Positions 7,610 to 16,306 of a DNA stretch of 64,000 nt are shown here, in pieces; position 1 is the stretch's first letter; each line of letters starts with the position of its first letter. Made by a program: the position numbers and the translations under genes. Where the stretch lies: the NCBI RefSeq assembly GCF_002283555.1, contig NZ_MVOI01000006.1:824040-888039 (forward strand), written 5' to 3'. Under the pieces are notes generated by a model. It worked only from the letters and a program-made list of their open reading frames with translations, searched no databases and was not told the DNA's origin. This stretch comes from Rubrivirga sp. SAORIC476 (GTDB lineage Bacteria; Bacteroidota; Rhodothermia; Rhodothermales; Rubricoccaceae).

Positions 7610-7641
7610 GTCCCGTCGTGAATCCCCCCTGTAGCCCCAGA

Positions 7642-8166
7642 ATGATGCCGAATCCGCTTTCTGACCGTCCGGTGCGAGTTCTCTTCGTCTGCCTGGGCAA
7701 CATCTGCCGGAGCCCGCTCGCCGAGGGCCTTTTCCAGGAGAAGGTGGTCGCCGCGGGCCTCGGCGGCGCCGTCGAGGTGGACTCGGCCGGGACCGGCGGC
7801 TGGCACGTCGGGGCGCCGCCGGACCGCCGGATGACGGCCACCGCGGCTCGCCGCGGCACCGACCTGTCGCAACTGAAAGCCCGCCAACTCGTCCGCCACG
7901 ACCTGGATGACTACGACCACGTCTTCGTGATGGACAAGGCGAACCTCCACGACACGCTCGCGCTCGACCCGGACGGTGACCACGGCACGCGCGTCCGCCT
8001 CTTCCGCGAGTTCGACCCCGAGCCGGGCGACTACCAGGTGCCGGACCCGTACTACGGCGGGCCGGAGGGCTTCGACCACGTGTTCGACATCGCGGACCGG
8101 ACGACGGACGCGATCCTGCAGCGCCTCGCCGAGGTCTACGGCTGGGACCTCGCCTCCTCGTCCTGA
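7642..8166 (+). CDS. Low-molecular-weight protein tyrosine phosphatase (174 aa)
   Basis: The P-loop CLGNICRSP (residues 17-25; nucleophile Cys17, Arg23) sits at the end of the first strand (VRVLFVCLGN). The acid/base loop is VPDPYYGG (Asp-Pro-Tyr-Tyr). Both are diagnostic of the LMW-PTP family, and the length is typical. Likely substrates are tyrosine-phosphorylated proteins, or low-molecular phosphate esters; bacterial relatives often act on BY-kinases, but none is visible here. ATG 7642 is followed directly by a second ATG at 7645; an in-frame GTG at 7618 would run into the att region. The stop overlaps the next gene (TGATG), so the pair is co-translated. Confidence 0.93.
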   Translation: MMPNPLSDRPVRVLFVCLGNICRSPLAEGLFQEKVVAAGLGGAVEVDSAGTGGWHVGAPPDRRMTATAARRGTDLSQLKARQLVRHDLDDYDHVFVMDKANLHDTLALDPDGDHGTRVRLFREFDPEPGDYQVPDPYYGGPEGFDHVFDIADRTTDAILQRLAEVYGWDLASSS

Positions 8167-8774
8167 TGCAGTACCCGCTCACGCTCTCGTTCAAGCTCCT
8201 CGCGCTCTCGCCGCAGGTCCGCGTCACCGACGCCACCGGCGCGCCGGTGCTGTTCGTCCACCAGAAGGCGTTCAAGCTGAAGGAGGCCGTGACGGTCTAC
8301 CGCGACGACACCCGTCAGACGCCGCTCTACACGATCGGTGCGGATCGCATCCTCGATTTCAACGCGGCCTACCAGATCCGCGACGGGCTGGGGCGGGAGG
8401 TCGGCACGCTGGCACGGAAGGGGCGGCGGTCGATCTTCCGGGCCCGCTACGACATCCTCGATCCTGAGGGCAACTCGGTGTTTCGGGTCCACGAGGACAG
8501 CGCGATGGTCAAGGTGCTGGACTCGCTCCTCCAGCAGATCCCCCTCGTGGGCGCCTTCGCGGGCTACTTCTTCAACCCGACCTACAGCGTCGAGGCGGAC
8601 GACCCGGCGACGCCCGAGCGCGAGGGGGCGCCCGTGATGACGCTCGCCAAGCAGCCCGCCATGTGGGAAGGCACGTTCACCCTCGACCGCGTGGGCGACC
8701 TGATGATGCAGCATGAGGAGATGGTCGTGGTCGCGCTCCTGATGATGGTCCTCCGCGAGCGGATGCGGGGGTAG
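8166..8774 (+). CDS. LURP-one-related / Tubby-C-like family protein (202 aa)
   Basis: The sequence has the LURP-one pattern of short alternating strands with turns: ATGAPVLFVHQKAFKLKEAV, VYRDDTRQTPLYTIGADRIL, a middle part DGLGREVGTLARKGRRSI, and FRARYDILDPEGNSVFRVHE, followed by a hydrophobic helix near residues 115-132. The family adopts a Tubby-like barrel that may bind membrane lipids; its bacterial function is unknown. The C-terminus is a hydrophobic Met-rich helix (EEMVVVALLMMVLRERMRG). The start overlaps the stop of the phosphatase gene by one base. It ends 6 nt before the convergent histidine kinase gene. Confidence 0.72.
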   Translation: MQYPLTLSFKLLALSPQVRVTDATGAPVLFVHQKAFKLKEAVTVYRDDTRQTPLYTIGADRILDFNAAYQIRDGLGREVGTLARKGRRSIFRARYDILDPEGNSVFRVHEDSAMVKVLDSLLQQIPLVGAFAGYFFNPTYSVEADDPATPEREGAPVMTLAKQPAMWEGTFTLDRVGDLMMQHEEMVVVALLMMVLRERMRG

Positions 8775-8780
8775 CCCCGG

Positions 8781-10742
8781 CTACTGCCCGACCTCGGCCT
8801 CGACCGACGCCTCGGCGCAGTCCGCCGGGGGAGCCGCTGAGGCGGGGACCACGACGCTGAAGCGCGCTCCGTCCCCCGGCGCCGAGTCCACCTCGATGCG
8901 GCCGCCGTGGAGGTCGACGATCTTTTTGGCGATGGACAGCCCCAGGCCGGTCGAGGGCTCGTCTCCGGTGGGGGAGGCGGAGAGGCGCACGAAGGGCTGG
9001 AAGAGGCGTGCGCGGTCCGCCTGGGTGATCCCCGGCCCGGAGTCCCCGACGGTGAGCCAGACCTCCTCTGGAGTGGCGCGGACCTCCACCTCGATGGCGC
9101 CTCCGGCGGGGGTGTACTTGACGGCGTTCGAGAGCAGGTTGTCCACGACCTCGTGGAACCGGTCGGGGTCGAGGCGGGCCCAGCAGTCGGGCCCGACGCG
9201 GAGGGCGAGGTGCTGCTCCTTCGCCTCGGCCAGCAGGGCGAACGGGCCGAGGGCCCGTTCCACGAGGGCGCCGAGGTCGGTAGGGACAGTCTCCACGTGG
9301 ACGTGGCCACCGTCGAGGGCCGCCGTCACCAGCAGGTCGTCGATGAGCCGCAGCAGTCGTGTCGCCGAGGTCTCGATGGAACGCCCGCAGCGGGTCACCT
9401 GGGCCGGGTCGGTGGCCTCGCGCTGGATGATCCCGGCGTAGCCGAGCACGTTGGCGAGAGGGCTCCGGAGGTCGTGCGCTGCAAAGCCGAGCAGGCTCGA
9501 CCGCAGACGCAGGGCGTCCCGGAGGGCGACGTTCGACTCCTGGACCTGGCGCGTCGCTTCGATGGCTTCCACCTGCTCCGAGCGCAACCCGCGGACGCGC
9601 ATGCTCAGCGCGAGGGCCATCAGGAGCGCTTCGAAGGCGATCCCCGCCTGGACCATCTCCATCGCCCACTCGACGCGCGGCAGGCCGAACCGGGGGCCCA
9701 GGAAGCCCACCGTGCTGGCGGCGAGCACCCCGAACGCGATCAAGAGCAGGCCGGCAGGCGCGAACCCGGCGCGCCACGCGCGCACCATCGCCACGAGGCT
9801 GAGCCCGCACAGGGCCAGGATCAGCGCCGAACTCCAGTACGAGCCCGCCAGCCAGCCGCCGAGGGCCGTCACGATCAGGCCCACGCCCATCAGCGCGGCG
9901 CTGGCGAGCAGGAGGCGGTCCAGCGTCCGCCCGAGGCGGGCGGGCCCGAGGAAGCTCCGGATGAAGAGCGCGTAGCCCGCCGGCCCCGCGTGCGCGGCGA
10001 GCGTCTGGAGCAGGGGCGACCACGTCGCGGTGGCGGGCCAGAACGCGTCGAACAGGAGGCGGTACGTGGTCGCGAAGAAGAGCCCGACTCCCGCCACGTA
10101 CATCCCGTAGTACAGGAACGCCGGGTCCCGAAAGCCCGCGTAGAGGCTCAGCGTGTACAGCACCAGCGCGAGCAGGAAGCCGAAGAAGAGGCCGGTCGTG
10201 ATCCCCAGCGAGCGGCTGTCGTGCGAGGCCACCGCAGCCGGCTTCAGCCGGAGCACCTGCAGGGTGGGCGTCGCCTCGGACCCGTCCGGGTCGTGGAGGA
10301 CGCGTGCCCAGAGGGTCCGGACCTCGCCGCCGTCGAGCGTCAGCAGAACCGTGGCCGGGTAGCCCTGGTCGACGGCGCGCTCGGCCTTCGGCACGTCGAT
10401 GCCCGCGACGCGCGTCTGGACGATCCCGTCGCCGTCGGCCCAGTGCATCTCCATGCGCTCGGCGGCGGTTTCGAGGGCCCAGGCCGTTGGCGGGCCGTCT
10501 GGAGCCTGGAGCGTCAGGCGGAGCCAGAAGGCTTCGGGCTGCATCTGCGCGCGGGTGAGCACCGGGGCAGTGGCCGAGAAGTCCGCCTCGCGTACGTCGT
10601 CGAGCGTCAGCACCGCCTCCGGGTCGACGAGCCAGCCGAGGTGCCCATCCAGGGGGATCTCCTTCGCGGTAGGCTCAAGGCGAATAGATGATTGCGCCTG
10701 CACGCCTGAGGCGACCAGAAGGAGGAGGAGAACATGTCGCAC
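8781..10742 (-). CDS. 7TMR-DISM sensor histidine kinase (653 aa)
   Basis: After a signal peptide (MRHVLLLLLVASGVQAQ), residues about 25-165 form an extracytoplasmic 7TMR-DISMED2-type beta domain (EAFWLRLTLQAPDG; WALETAAERM). Seven hydrophobic helices follow (about 180-385). The kinase core has the H-box FAAHDLRSPL with His423, the N-box DNLLSNAVKYT, the G1 box VGDSGPGI and the G2 box STGLGLSIAKK. DISM kinases sense small ligands, possibly carbohydrates, outside the inner membrane. No response regulator lies beside it, so it is an orphan kinase here. The divergent 180-bp gap to the fructosamine kinase gene should hold its promoter. Confidence 0.93.
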   Translation of the reverse strand: MRHVLLLLLVASGVQAQSSIRLEPTAKEIPLDGHLGWLVDPEAVLTLDDVREADFSATAPVLTRAQMQPEAFWLRLTLQAPDGPPTAWALETAAERMEMHWADGDGIVQTRVAGIDVPKAERAVDQGYPATVLLTLDGGEVRTLWARVLHDPDGSEATPTLQVLRLKPAAVASHDSRSLGITTGLFFGFLLALVLYTLSLYAGFRDPAFLYYGMYVAGVGLFFATTYRLLFDAFWPATATWSPLLQTLAAHAGPAGYALFIRSFLGPARLGRTLDRLLLASAALMGVGLIVTALGGWLAGSYWSSALILALCGLSLVAMVRAWRAGFAPAGLLLIAFGVLAASTVGFLGPRFGLPRVEWAMEMVQAGIAFEALLMALALSMRVRGLRSEQVEAIEATRQVQESNVALRDALRLRSSLLGFAAHDLRSPLANVLGYAGIIQREATDPAQVTRCGRSIETSATRLLRLIDDLLVTAALDGGHVHVETVPTDLGALVERALGPFALLAEAKEQHLALRVGPDCWARLDPDRFHEVVDNLLSNAVKYTPAGGAIEVEVRATPEEVWLTVGDSGPGITQADRARLFQPFVRLSASPTGDEPSTGLGLSIAKKIVDLHGGRIEVDSAPGDGARFSVVVPASAAPPADCAEASVEAEVGQ

Positions 10743-10922
10743 AGTGCTGAAGGTCGCCGGGAGACAAATCGGTTCGTGGGATGATATTCCAATCCTGCAT
10801 CAGGGGAGCACTGAAGGTGGGGCGCAGTAGGCCTTCAATACCAGAGGTCAAACTACAGGCGCCCGCTGGAATGGAAACGAGTCAGGCCTGAGGCGTAGAG
10901 TCGAGACTCACCGCTCCGCCCG

Positions 10923-11828
10923 ATGTCATTCCCTCCGTCTGTCCATGCCGTACTGGTCTCCGTCGCCGGGCTCGTCCGCTCGGCGGTGCCGGTCGGGGGA
11001 GGGGACGTGTCGCAGGCGGCGCGCGTCGAGACTGAGGCGGGTGCGGTGTTCGTCAAGTGGGCCGAGGGCGCAGCGGGGCAGACGTACGCGGCTGAAGCCG
11101 CGGGGCTGGCGGCGCTGGCCTCGTGCGCGGGGGAGGCGGGGGCGGAGCTGGCGGTGCCGTCGCCCCTCGCGTTCCGGGCTCCAGACCGCGGGACGCCGGG
11201 GGTGCTGGTGCTGCCGTGGCTGGACCGGGGGCGGCCGACGCCCGCGGACTGGCGCCGATTCGGTGGCGCGCTCGCATCGCTCCATCGCGTCGACGCCGGG
11301 ACGGCCTACGGATGGGAGGCCGACAACTGGATCGGGAGCAAGCCGCAGCGGAACGGCTGGGAGGCCTCCTGGCCGCGGTTCTTCGGAGAGCGGCGCCTGC
11401 GTGCGCAGGCCGAGACCGTCCGTCTGCGGGGCGCGTGGGACCCGGCGTGGGACGGCCCGCTGGAGCGTCTCCTCGCCAGGCTCGGCGAGATCCTGCCCGA
11501 AACGCCGCCGCGCTCCCTCCTCCACGGCGACCTCTGGGCGGGCAACGCCCTCCCCACGGCCGAGCCGGGCGATCCGCGGACGGGAAGCCGCTTCGCGCTG
11601 ATCGACCCCGCCGTGTCGGTCGGGCACCGCGAGGCGGACCTCGCCATGACGGAACTGTTCGGCGGCTTCGCCGAGCCGTTCTACGACGGCTACCGCGAGG
11701 CGTGGCCGCTGGAGCCGGGCTACGAGGAGCGCCGCGAGGTCTACAACCTGTTCCACCTCATCAACCACCTGACGCATGGCCCGGGCTACCGAGCGCCCGT
11801 GGAGCGGACTCTGCGACGGTTCGCGTGA
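10923..11828 (+). CDS. Fructosamine/ketosamine-3-kinase family protein (301 aa)
   Basis: This is a protein-kinase-fold small-molecule kinase. The N-lobe shows VFVKWAEG (ATP-anchoring Lys). The catalytic loop is LLHGDLWAGN (Asp in HGD, about residue 203) and the metal-binding motif is LIDPAVSVGHREADLAM. These are the signatures of fructosamine kinases, which phosphorylate the sugar of glycated amines so that the adduct breaks down (protein deglycation). Length matches the family. The ATG at 10923 follows a 180-bp divergent intergenic region shared with the histidine kinase. Confidence 0.92.
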   Translation: MSFPPSVHAVLVSVAGLVRSAVPVGGGDVSQAARVETEAGAVFVKWAEGAAGQTYAAEAAGLAALASCAGEAGAELAVPSPLAFRAPDRGTPGVLVLPWLDRGRPTPADWRRFGGALASLHRVDAGTAYGWEADNWIGSKPQRNGWEASWPRFFGERRLRAQAETVRLRGAWDPAWDGPLERLLARLGEILPETPPRSLLHGDLWAGNALPTAEPGDPRTGSRFALIDPAVSVGHREADLAMTELFGGFAEPFYDGYREAWPLEPGYEERREVYNLFHLINHLTHGPGYRAPVERTLRRFA

Positions 11829-11919
11829 CGCCGGGAGGAAATCCGGTGCGATCTGGTCGTGCCCTCCCGCCCGCGCCTACGACGACCGAAGTTGAGGCCT
11901 TCCTCGGTCCCACCACGCC

Positions 11920-12942
11920 ATGCGTTTCGTCTCTGCTGTCTTCCTCGCCGGTCTCCTCGCCCTCTCCGCCCAGGCGCAGACCGAACTCTACCCCGGGCTC
12001 CAGGGAGACGCGCTCCTCAGCGCCATCCGCTCGGACTACACGCCCAACCAAACGCTCGGCTACGGCCCGGCTCGCGACGTGCTCTGGGCCTACACCGACG
12101 ATGCGGACGGCGCGCTGTGCGGGGTCTACACCGGCTTCTGCGTCCAGTTGACGCCGGGCGCCGACCCGTCCTCGGACGCCTTCAACAAGGGCCTCAATGC
12201 CGAGCACACGTGGCCGCAGTCCCTCGGGGCGGGCAACGAGCCTCAGCGGAGCGACATGCACAACCTGTTCCCGACCCGCGTGCAGGTGAACTCGGACCGT
12301 GGCAACGACCCCTTCGGGGAAGTCGCCGACGCATCCGCGCAGCGCTGGTACCGCGGCGCGGTCATCCAGTCGGGCGTGCCGACGACCGACATCGACGAGT
12401 GGAGCGAGGACACCAGCAGCCGATTCGAGCCCCGCGAGGATCACAAGGGCAACGCCGCGCGCGCGGTGTTCTACTTCTACGCCATCTACGACAACGCCAT
12501 CAGCGGCAGCGGCGACTCGTTCTTCGCGGGCATGCTCGGCGACCTCCTGGCGTGGAACGAGGCCAACGACCCCGCCGACGACCGCGAGCGGGCACGGAAC
12601 GCCTTCATCGCGACGCGCCAGGGCAACGAGAACCCGTTCATCCTGGACCCGACCCTCGCGCGGCGCGCCTTCGCCCCGGCCACGGTCGACGCGGAGCGCG
12701 GCCCCGATGGCCTCGCGGTGTCGGTCTTCCCGAACCCGACGGCGGGCCGCCTCGTGGTGTCGCTGAACGAGGCGCGCGACGTGCAGGTCGAGGTGGTGGA
12801 CGCGCTCGGGCGGCGCGTGCAGAGCGCGGCGGGAACCGGCCGGCAGACGCTCGACCTCGGGAGCCTGCCGCTAGGGCTTTACCTTGTCCGCGTGACCACC
12901 GAGGCGGGCACGGTGACGCGGCCGGTGTCGGTGCTCCGGTAG
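11920..12942 (+). CDS. Secreted endonuclease I-type nuclease with T9SS sorting tail (340 aa)
   Basis: A signal peptide (MRFVSAVFLAGLLALSAQAQ) precedes an endonuclease I (EndA/NucM-like) domain at about 25-245, with the conserved NAEHTWPQS and DMHNLFPTR segments, NSDRGNDPFG, and a C-terminal part VFYFYAIYD. The last ~75 residues are a T9SS type-A sorting domain (VFPNPTAGRL, VVDALGRRV, LGLYLVRV). The enzyme should cut DNA and RNA nonspecifically outside the cell or on its surface, giving nutrient nucleotides or removing extracellular DNA. The nearby SGNH-like array carries the same class of tail, suggesting a common export route. Confidence 0.93.
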   Translation: MRFVSAVFLAGLLALSAQAQTELYPGLQGDALLSAIRSDYTPNQTLGYGPARDVLWAYTDDADGALCGVYTGFCVQLTPGADPSSDAFNKGLNAEHTWPQSLGAGNEPQRSDMHNLFPTRVQVNSDRGNDPFGEVADASAQRWYRGAVIQSGVPTTDIDEWSEDTSSRFEPREDHKGNAARAVFYFYAIYDNAISGSGDSFFAGMLGDLLAWNEANDPADDRERARNAFIATRQGNENPFILDPTLARRAFAPATVDAERGPDGLAVSVFPNPTAGRLVVSLNEARDVQVEVVDALGRRVQSAAGTGRQTLDLGSLPLGLYLVRVTTEAGTVTRPVSVLR

Positions 12943-12956
12943 CCGCGGGCGCGGGG

Positions 12957-12964
12957 TACGTTGC
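12957..12964 (+). promoter_or_regulatory. Possible Bacteroidota-type -7 element TACGTTGC
   Basis: It partly fits the TAnnTTTG consensus and lies only 3 nt before the ATG of the first SGNH-like gene, so if used the transcript would be leaderless or nearly so. Similar elements precede several other genes in this window. No clear -33 TTG is present. Confidence 0.25.
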
Positions 12965-12967
12965 GGC

Positions 12968-14509
12968 ATGCCGCGCGTCCCCGTTCGTCTCCGTCGTCGG
13001 CTGAGCGCTCTGGCGCTGGCCGCGCTCGCATGGGGCGCGCAGGCCCAGACGGAAGACCTGTCTCCGGTGCACCTGGACCTCGTCCGGCCGCACATTCAGG
13101 CGGGGCGCTGGGTCTGGATGGGCGACAGCTTCGCCGTCCCGACGCGGCGGCGGGTGCCGTTCGCGTCCCTGCTGACGTGGCCGCTGGAGCGGGTCGGGGC
13201 GGTGGCGGTGGGCCCGCAGTCGACGCTCGCGATGGCGACGCCGGTGGACGGCACGGCGCGCTGGATCCGCTCGGAGGACGGCTACGTGCTGGGGCGCGGG
13301 ACGAGCCGGGAGGAGCCGATGGGCGTGCCTGTCTACCGCCTCCTGGAAGCAGATCTTCCGGTCGGCGACACGCGATTCGCGCGACTGATCGTCGACCGCG
13401 AGGCGCTGGCGGACGGCAACGCGGGGGCCGCCGGTCGAGCGCTGTCGGGCGACGCGACGGTTCGCCCGCTGCTGTTCGAGCAGGACGAGGCGGACGCCCG
13501 CGGGACGGTCCGCCTCGGTGAGTCGGCCACGCCCCTCGGCACGCCCGGCTTTCGTCTCGGGCGTCCGCTCGGGCTGGGCTTCGGCTCTCGCCTCGCGTCC
13601 GACCTCCGTGCCGACCTTTCGGCTCCCGGCCTCGCTCACCTGGCCGGAGTCGTGGTGGCCGGGCAGCCCGGTCACACGGCCCAGTTCCTCGCCGACGTGT
13701 CGTGGAGCACTACCGGCTTCGCGACCGACGACGCCCCAGCCCCTCCCGACCGAGTCAAGCAGTTCCGCACGGAGCACTTGGCGAACTACCTCCAGGCGAC
13801 CACGCTCGATCCCGCGCAGCCGTCGGTCGTGGCGTTCTACCTCGCCCCGGAGCCGCGACCGGCCGAGGGCGTCGCCGAGACGGTCCGGGCCGTGGTCGCT
13901 CGGGTCCGGGATGCGTTCCAGAAGGCCGGGCTGCCGCGGCCGGTCGTGCTGCTGGTCCACTCCCACGCGGTCGAGACGGAGAGCGTGGCCCAGGCCGAGA
14001 CCGTCGCGTTCGGGCGCGGCCTCCGCGAGGTCGCGCGGGCGGACCCGGAGGTGGCCTTCGTGTCCCTCTACGCCTCGACCGGAGGCGTGGTGTTCGACGG
14101 GCGACCTGAGGCGGTCGCGTGGCTCCAGCGGGAGGGCTGGGCCGAACTGTCCTACGGCACGCACACCGACGGCCGCGACGGGCCGCTCCGCCTCGTGGCC
14201 GACGAGCGTGGCGCCCTGCTCGACGACCGACGCCTCCACCCGACGGAGGCAGGAGCGGCTTTTTTCTCCGCCGTTCTCTATCAGACGCTGACTGCCGAGT
14301 CCCGTGCCCGGGGTGGGGTCGCGGTCCGGACCGTGCTCTTTCCCAACCCGGCCTTCCGGGGGGCTCGCGTGGCGGGAGCGGGCTCGGACCTGCCGATCTA
14401 CGACATCCTCGGACGGCTCGTCGGGCGGACCGGCGTGGACGGGACCTTCTCGGCGCCCCGGGCAGCCGGGGTGTACATCGTCGGACGGACACCCCTGACA
14501 GTACAGTAG
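12968..14509 (+). CDS. Secreted SGNH-hydrolase-like protein, paralogue 1 of 4 (513 aa)
   Basis: The signal peptide ends near AQAQ (residue 27). The conserved start of the mature protein (DLSPVHLDLVRP) is followed by WVWMGDSFAVP with Ser54 as presumed nucleophile (GDS motif). Further family blocks are the PGHTAQFLADVSW region, DPAQPSVVAFYLAPE, PVVLLVHSHA, VAFVSLYASTGGVVFDGRPE and the C-terminal LHPTEAGAAFF (His424). This order (GDS, strand with Val-Val, second strand, His-Pro) matches an SGNH/GDSL fold, but the block III Asn is not recognisable and the Asp usually three residues before His is not there (an Asp five before is conserved). The last ~55 residues are a short sorting-like tail (FPNP, YDILGRLVG, GVYIVGR). 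Substrate unknown; esterase or deacetylase action on surface glycans is a guess. Confidence 0.7.
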   Translation: MPRVPVRLRRRLSALALAALAWGAQAQTEDLSPVHLDLVRPHIQAGRWVWMGDSFAVPTRRRVPFASLLTWPLERVGAVAVGPQSTLAMATPVDGTARWIRSEDGYVLGRGTSREEPMGVPVYRLLEADLPVGDTRFARLIVDREALADGNAGAAGRALSGDATVRPLLFEQDEADARGTVRLGESATPLGTPGFRLGRPLGLGFGSRLASDLRADLSAPGLAHLAGVVVAGQPGHTAQFLADVSWSTTGFATDDAPAPPDRVKQFRTEHLANYLQATTLDPAQPSVVAFYLAPEPRPAEGVAETVRAVVARVRDAFQKAGLPRPVVLLVHSHAVETESVAQAETVAFGRGLREVARADPEVAFVSLYASTGGVVFDGRPEAVAWLQREGWAELSYGTHTDGRDGPLRLVADERGALLDDRRLHPTEAGAAFFSAVLYQTLTAESRARGGVAVRTVLFPNPAFRGARVAGAGSDLPIYDILGRLVGRTGVDGTFSAPRAAGVYIVGRTPLTVQ

Positions 14510-14580
14510 GGGGAGGATCTCAGAAGCGAGAGCGTGCACGACGGGCCGAGGAGTGGGCGTGTGAATTTGGGAGGGCTCCG

Positions 14581-16221
14581 ATGAGCGTGGAGGTGGGTTG
14601 GGTGAGTCGTGATATCTTTTTGGCCTCTCTCCTCAGTGCTCTGGTGTCCCCGTCTGTGAGATTTTCAAAGGGTCGTTATTTTTGTCTAGTGCTCGGGGCC
14701 ATGGTGGGCGCCGCGGCCACGTCCGCTCAGCCTCAGGCCGACCTGTCGCCGGTCCACCTGGACCTGCTCCCGACGCGGGTGCAGACCGGGCGCTGGGTCT
14801 GGATGGGGGACAGCTTCACGGCGCCGTCGCGCGCCCGGGTGCCGTTCGCGTCGCTGCTGACGTGGCCCCTGAACCGTCTCGGCGCCGTCGCGACGGGATC
14901 GCTGGCCCGCATGTCGCGGCTGGTGCCCGGCCCGCTCGGCCGGGAGATCTCCGACGACGACGCGTTCGTCCTCGCCCCGGGCACGCCGCTGGAGTCGACG
15001 ATGGGGCTCCCCGTCTACCGTCTCGTCGAGTGGGACCTGCCGGTGGGCGTCACCGACCTCGGCGACCTCGATGTCTTCCCGACCGAACTCTCGGACGGGC
15101 GCGTTGCGGACCACGGGGGGCTCTTCGGCGGCAACATGACCATCCGCCCGATCCTCTACGCCCAGCCCGGCGCCGAGGCGCGCGGCACGGTCCGCATGGC
15201 GGAGATCGGGAGCGCCGACACGCCGATCCCGCTGGACGGCTTCGCGCTCGGGCCGCCCGCCGCCGTCCGCTCTGATCGCCGCCGGAGCGTCACGGTCACG
15301 GCCGACCTCACCGCGCCGGGCTTCGTCCACCTCGCCGGGATGGTGCTCTCCGGCGCGCCCGGCCACTACGCTCAGTTCCTCGCCGATCGGCGGTGGAGCA
15401 TGTCTGGCTTCGGCGACGACGGCGACCCGACCCCGCCCGACGACATCCAGCGGTTCCGCACGGCGGACCTGGCAGGCTACCTCGCCGCCACCACGCTCGA
15501 CCCCGCGCAGCCGTCGGTGGCGGTGCTCCACCTCGCCCACGAACTCCGCGACCCGGAGGTGCTGCGTCTGCAGGTCGAGGCGGCCGTCGCCCGCGTCCGC
15601 GCGGCGTTCTCGATGGCGGGTCTGCCCACGCCCGTCGTGCTGCTGCTCCACGCGCAGGCTGTCAACGCGCCGACGGTCAACACGGTCGAGGAGAACGAGG
15701 CCGACGGGATCGTGATGCGCGCAGTCGCCCTGGCGGACCCCGGCGTGGCCTTCATCTCGCTCTACGACGTGACCGACGGCGTCGTCTTCGACGGGCGCCC
15801 GGAGGCGCAGGAGTGGCTCGTGGCCAACGGGTACTCCGAGCTGACGTACGGCACCCACCGGGTGGGGCAGGACGGTCCGGTGCGGCTGCTCACCGACCAC
15901 CGGGCGAACCTCCTCGACGAGAACAGCCTCCATCCGACCGAGGCGGGCGCGGCGTTCTTCGCTTACCTGCTCGGCCAGGTGGTGACGGAGTACGCGGTCT
16001 CGGGCCACGTCGGCACTGAGGCGGCGCCGGGCGCGCGCGTCGCGCCGCTGGTTCCGAACCCCGCCCGCCCCGGTGCTCGCGTGCGCGGTGCCGACGCGGG
16101 GGCCCCCATCGTGGATCTGCTGGGGCGCCACCTCGGTGTCGTCGCGGACGACGGGTCGTTCGCTGCTCCTCGCACGGGGGGCGTCTACCTCGTCGGCCGC
16201 ACGCGCCTCGTCGTCCAGTAA
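14581..16221 (+). CDS. Secreted SGNH-hydrolase-like protein, paralogue 2 of 4 (546 aa)
   Basis: It has the same architecture as its neighbour: DLSPVHLDL, WVWMGDSFTAP, GHYAQFLADRRWSM, DPAQPSVAVLHLAHE, PVVLLLHAQA, GVAFISLYDVTDGVVFDGRP, LHPTEAGAAFF and a short tail (VPNPARPG, VDLLGRHLG, GVYLVGR). ATG 14581 has a good purine-rich site (GGGAGG, 6 nt spacing), but it leaves ~45 residues before the mature part. A GTG at 14656 would give a cleaner signal peptide (RFSKGRYFCLVLGAMVG, cut after TSAQ). It is closest to paralogue 3, sharing an APGTPLESTMGLP block. It lies 71 nt after paralogue 1; the leader region is AT-richer than the genes. Confidence 0.7.
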   Translation: MSVEVGWVSRDIFLASLLSALVSPSVRFSKGRYFCLVLGAMVGAAATSAQPQADLSPVHLDLLPTRVQTGRWVWMGDSFTAPSRARVPFASLLTWPLNRLGAVATGSLARMSRLVPGPLGREISDDDAFVLAPGTPLESTMGLPVYRLVEWDLPVGVTDLGDLDVFPTELSDGRVADHGGLFGGNMTIRPILYAQPGAEARGTVRMAEIGSADTPIPLDGFALGPPAAVRSDRRRSVTVTADLTAPGFVHLAGMVLSGAPGHYAQFLADRRWSMSGFGDDGDPTPPDDIQRFRTADLAGYLAATTLDPAQPSVAVLHLAHELRDPEVLRLQVEAAVARVRAAFSMAGLPTPVVLLLHAQAVNAPTVNTVEENEADGIVMRAVALADPGVAFISLYDVTDGVVFDGRPEAQEWLVANGYSELTYGTHRVGQDGPVRLLTDHRANLLDENSLHPTEAGAAFFAYLLGQVVTEYAVSGHVGTEAAPGARVAPLVPNPARPGARVRGADAGAPIVDLLGRHLGVVADDGSFAAPRTGGVYLVGRTRLVVQ

Positions 16222-16306
16222 TCCGTTCGCGCGGGCCCGGGGGGTTCGCGATCGTCCTCGACTTCGCGCACGTCGGTGCGGAGGTCTCGCTTCGTCTCGC
16301 TGCTTC

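Noticed and set aside
7552-7641. A tRNA gene as integration target
   Set aside because: No cloverleaf, no TTCGA loop with matching acceptor stem and no CCA-end was found in this interval.
7642-8774. Phosphatase/LURP-one pair as a defence module at the element boundary
   Set aside because: The pair lies outside the presumed element end, has ordinary chromosomal composition and shows no defence-type domain.
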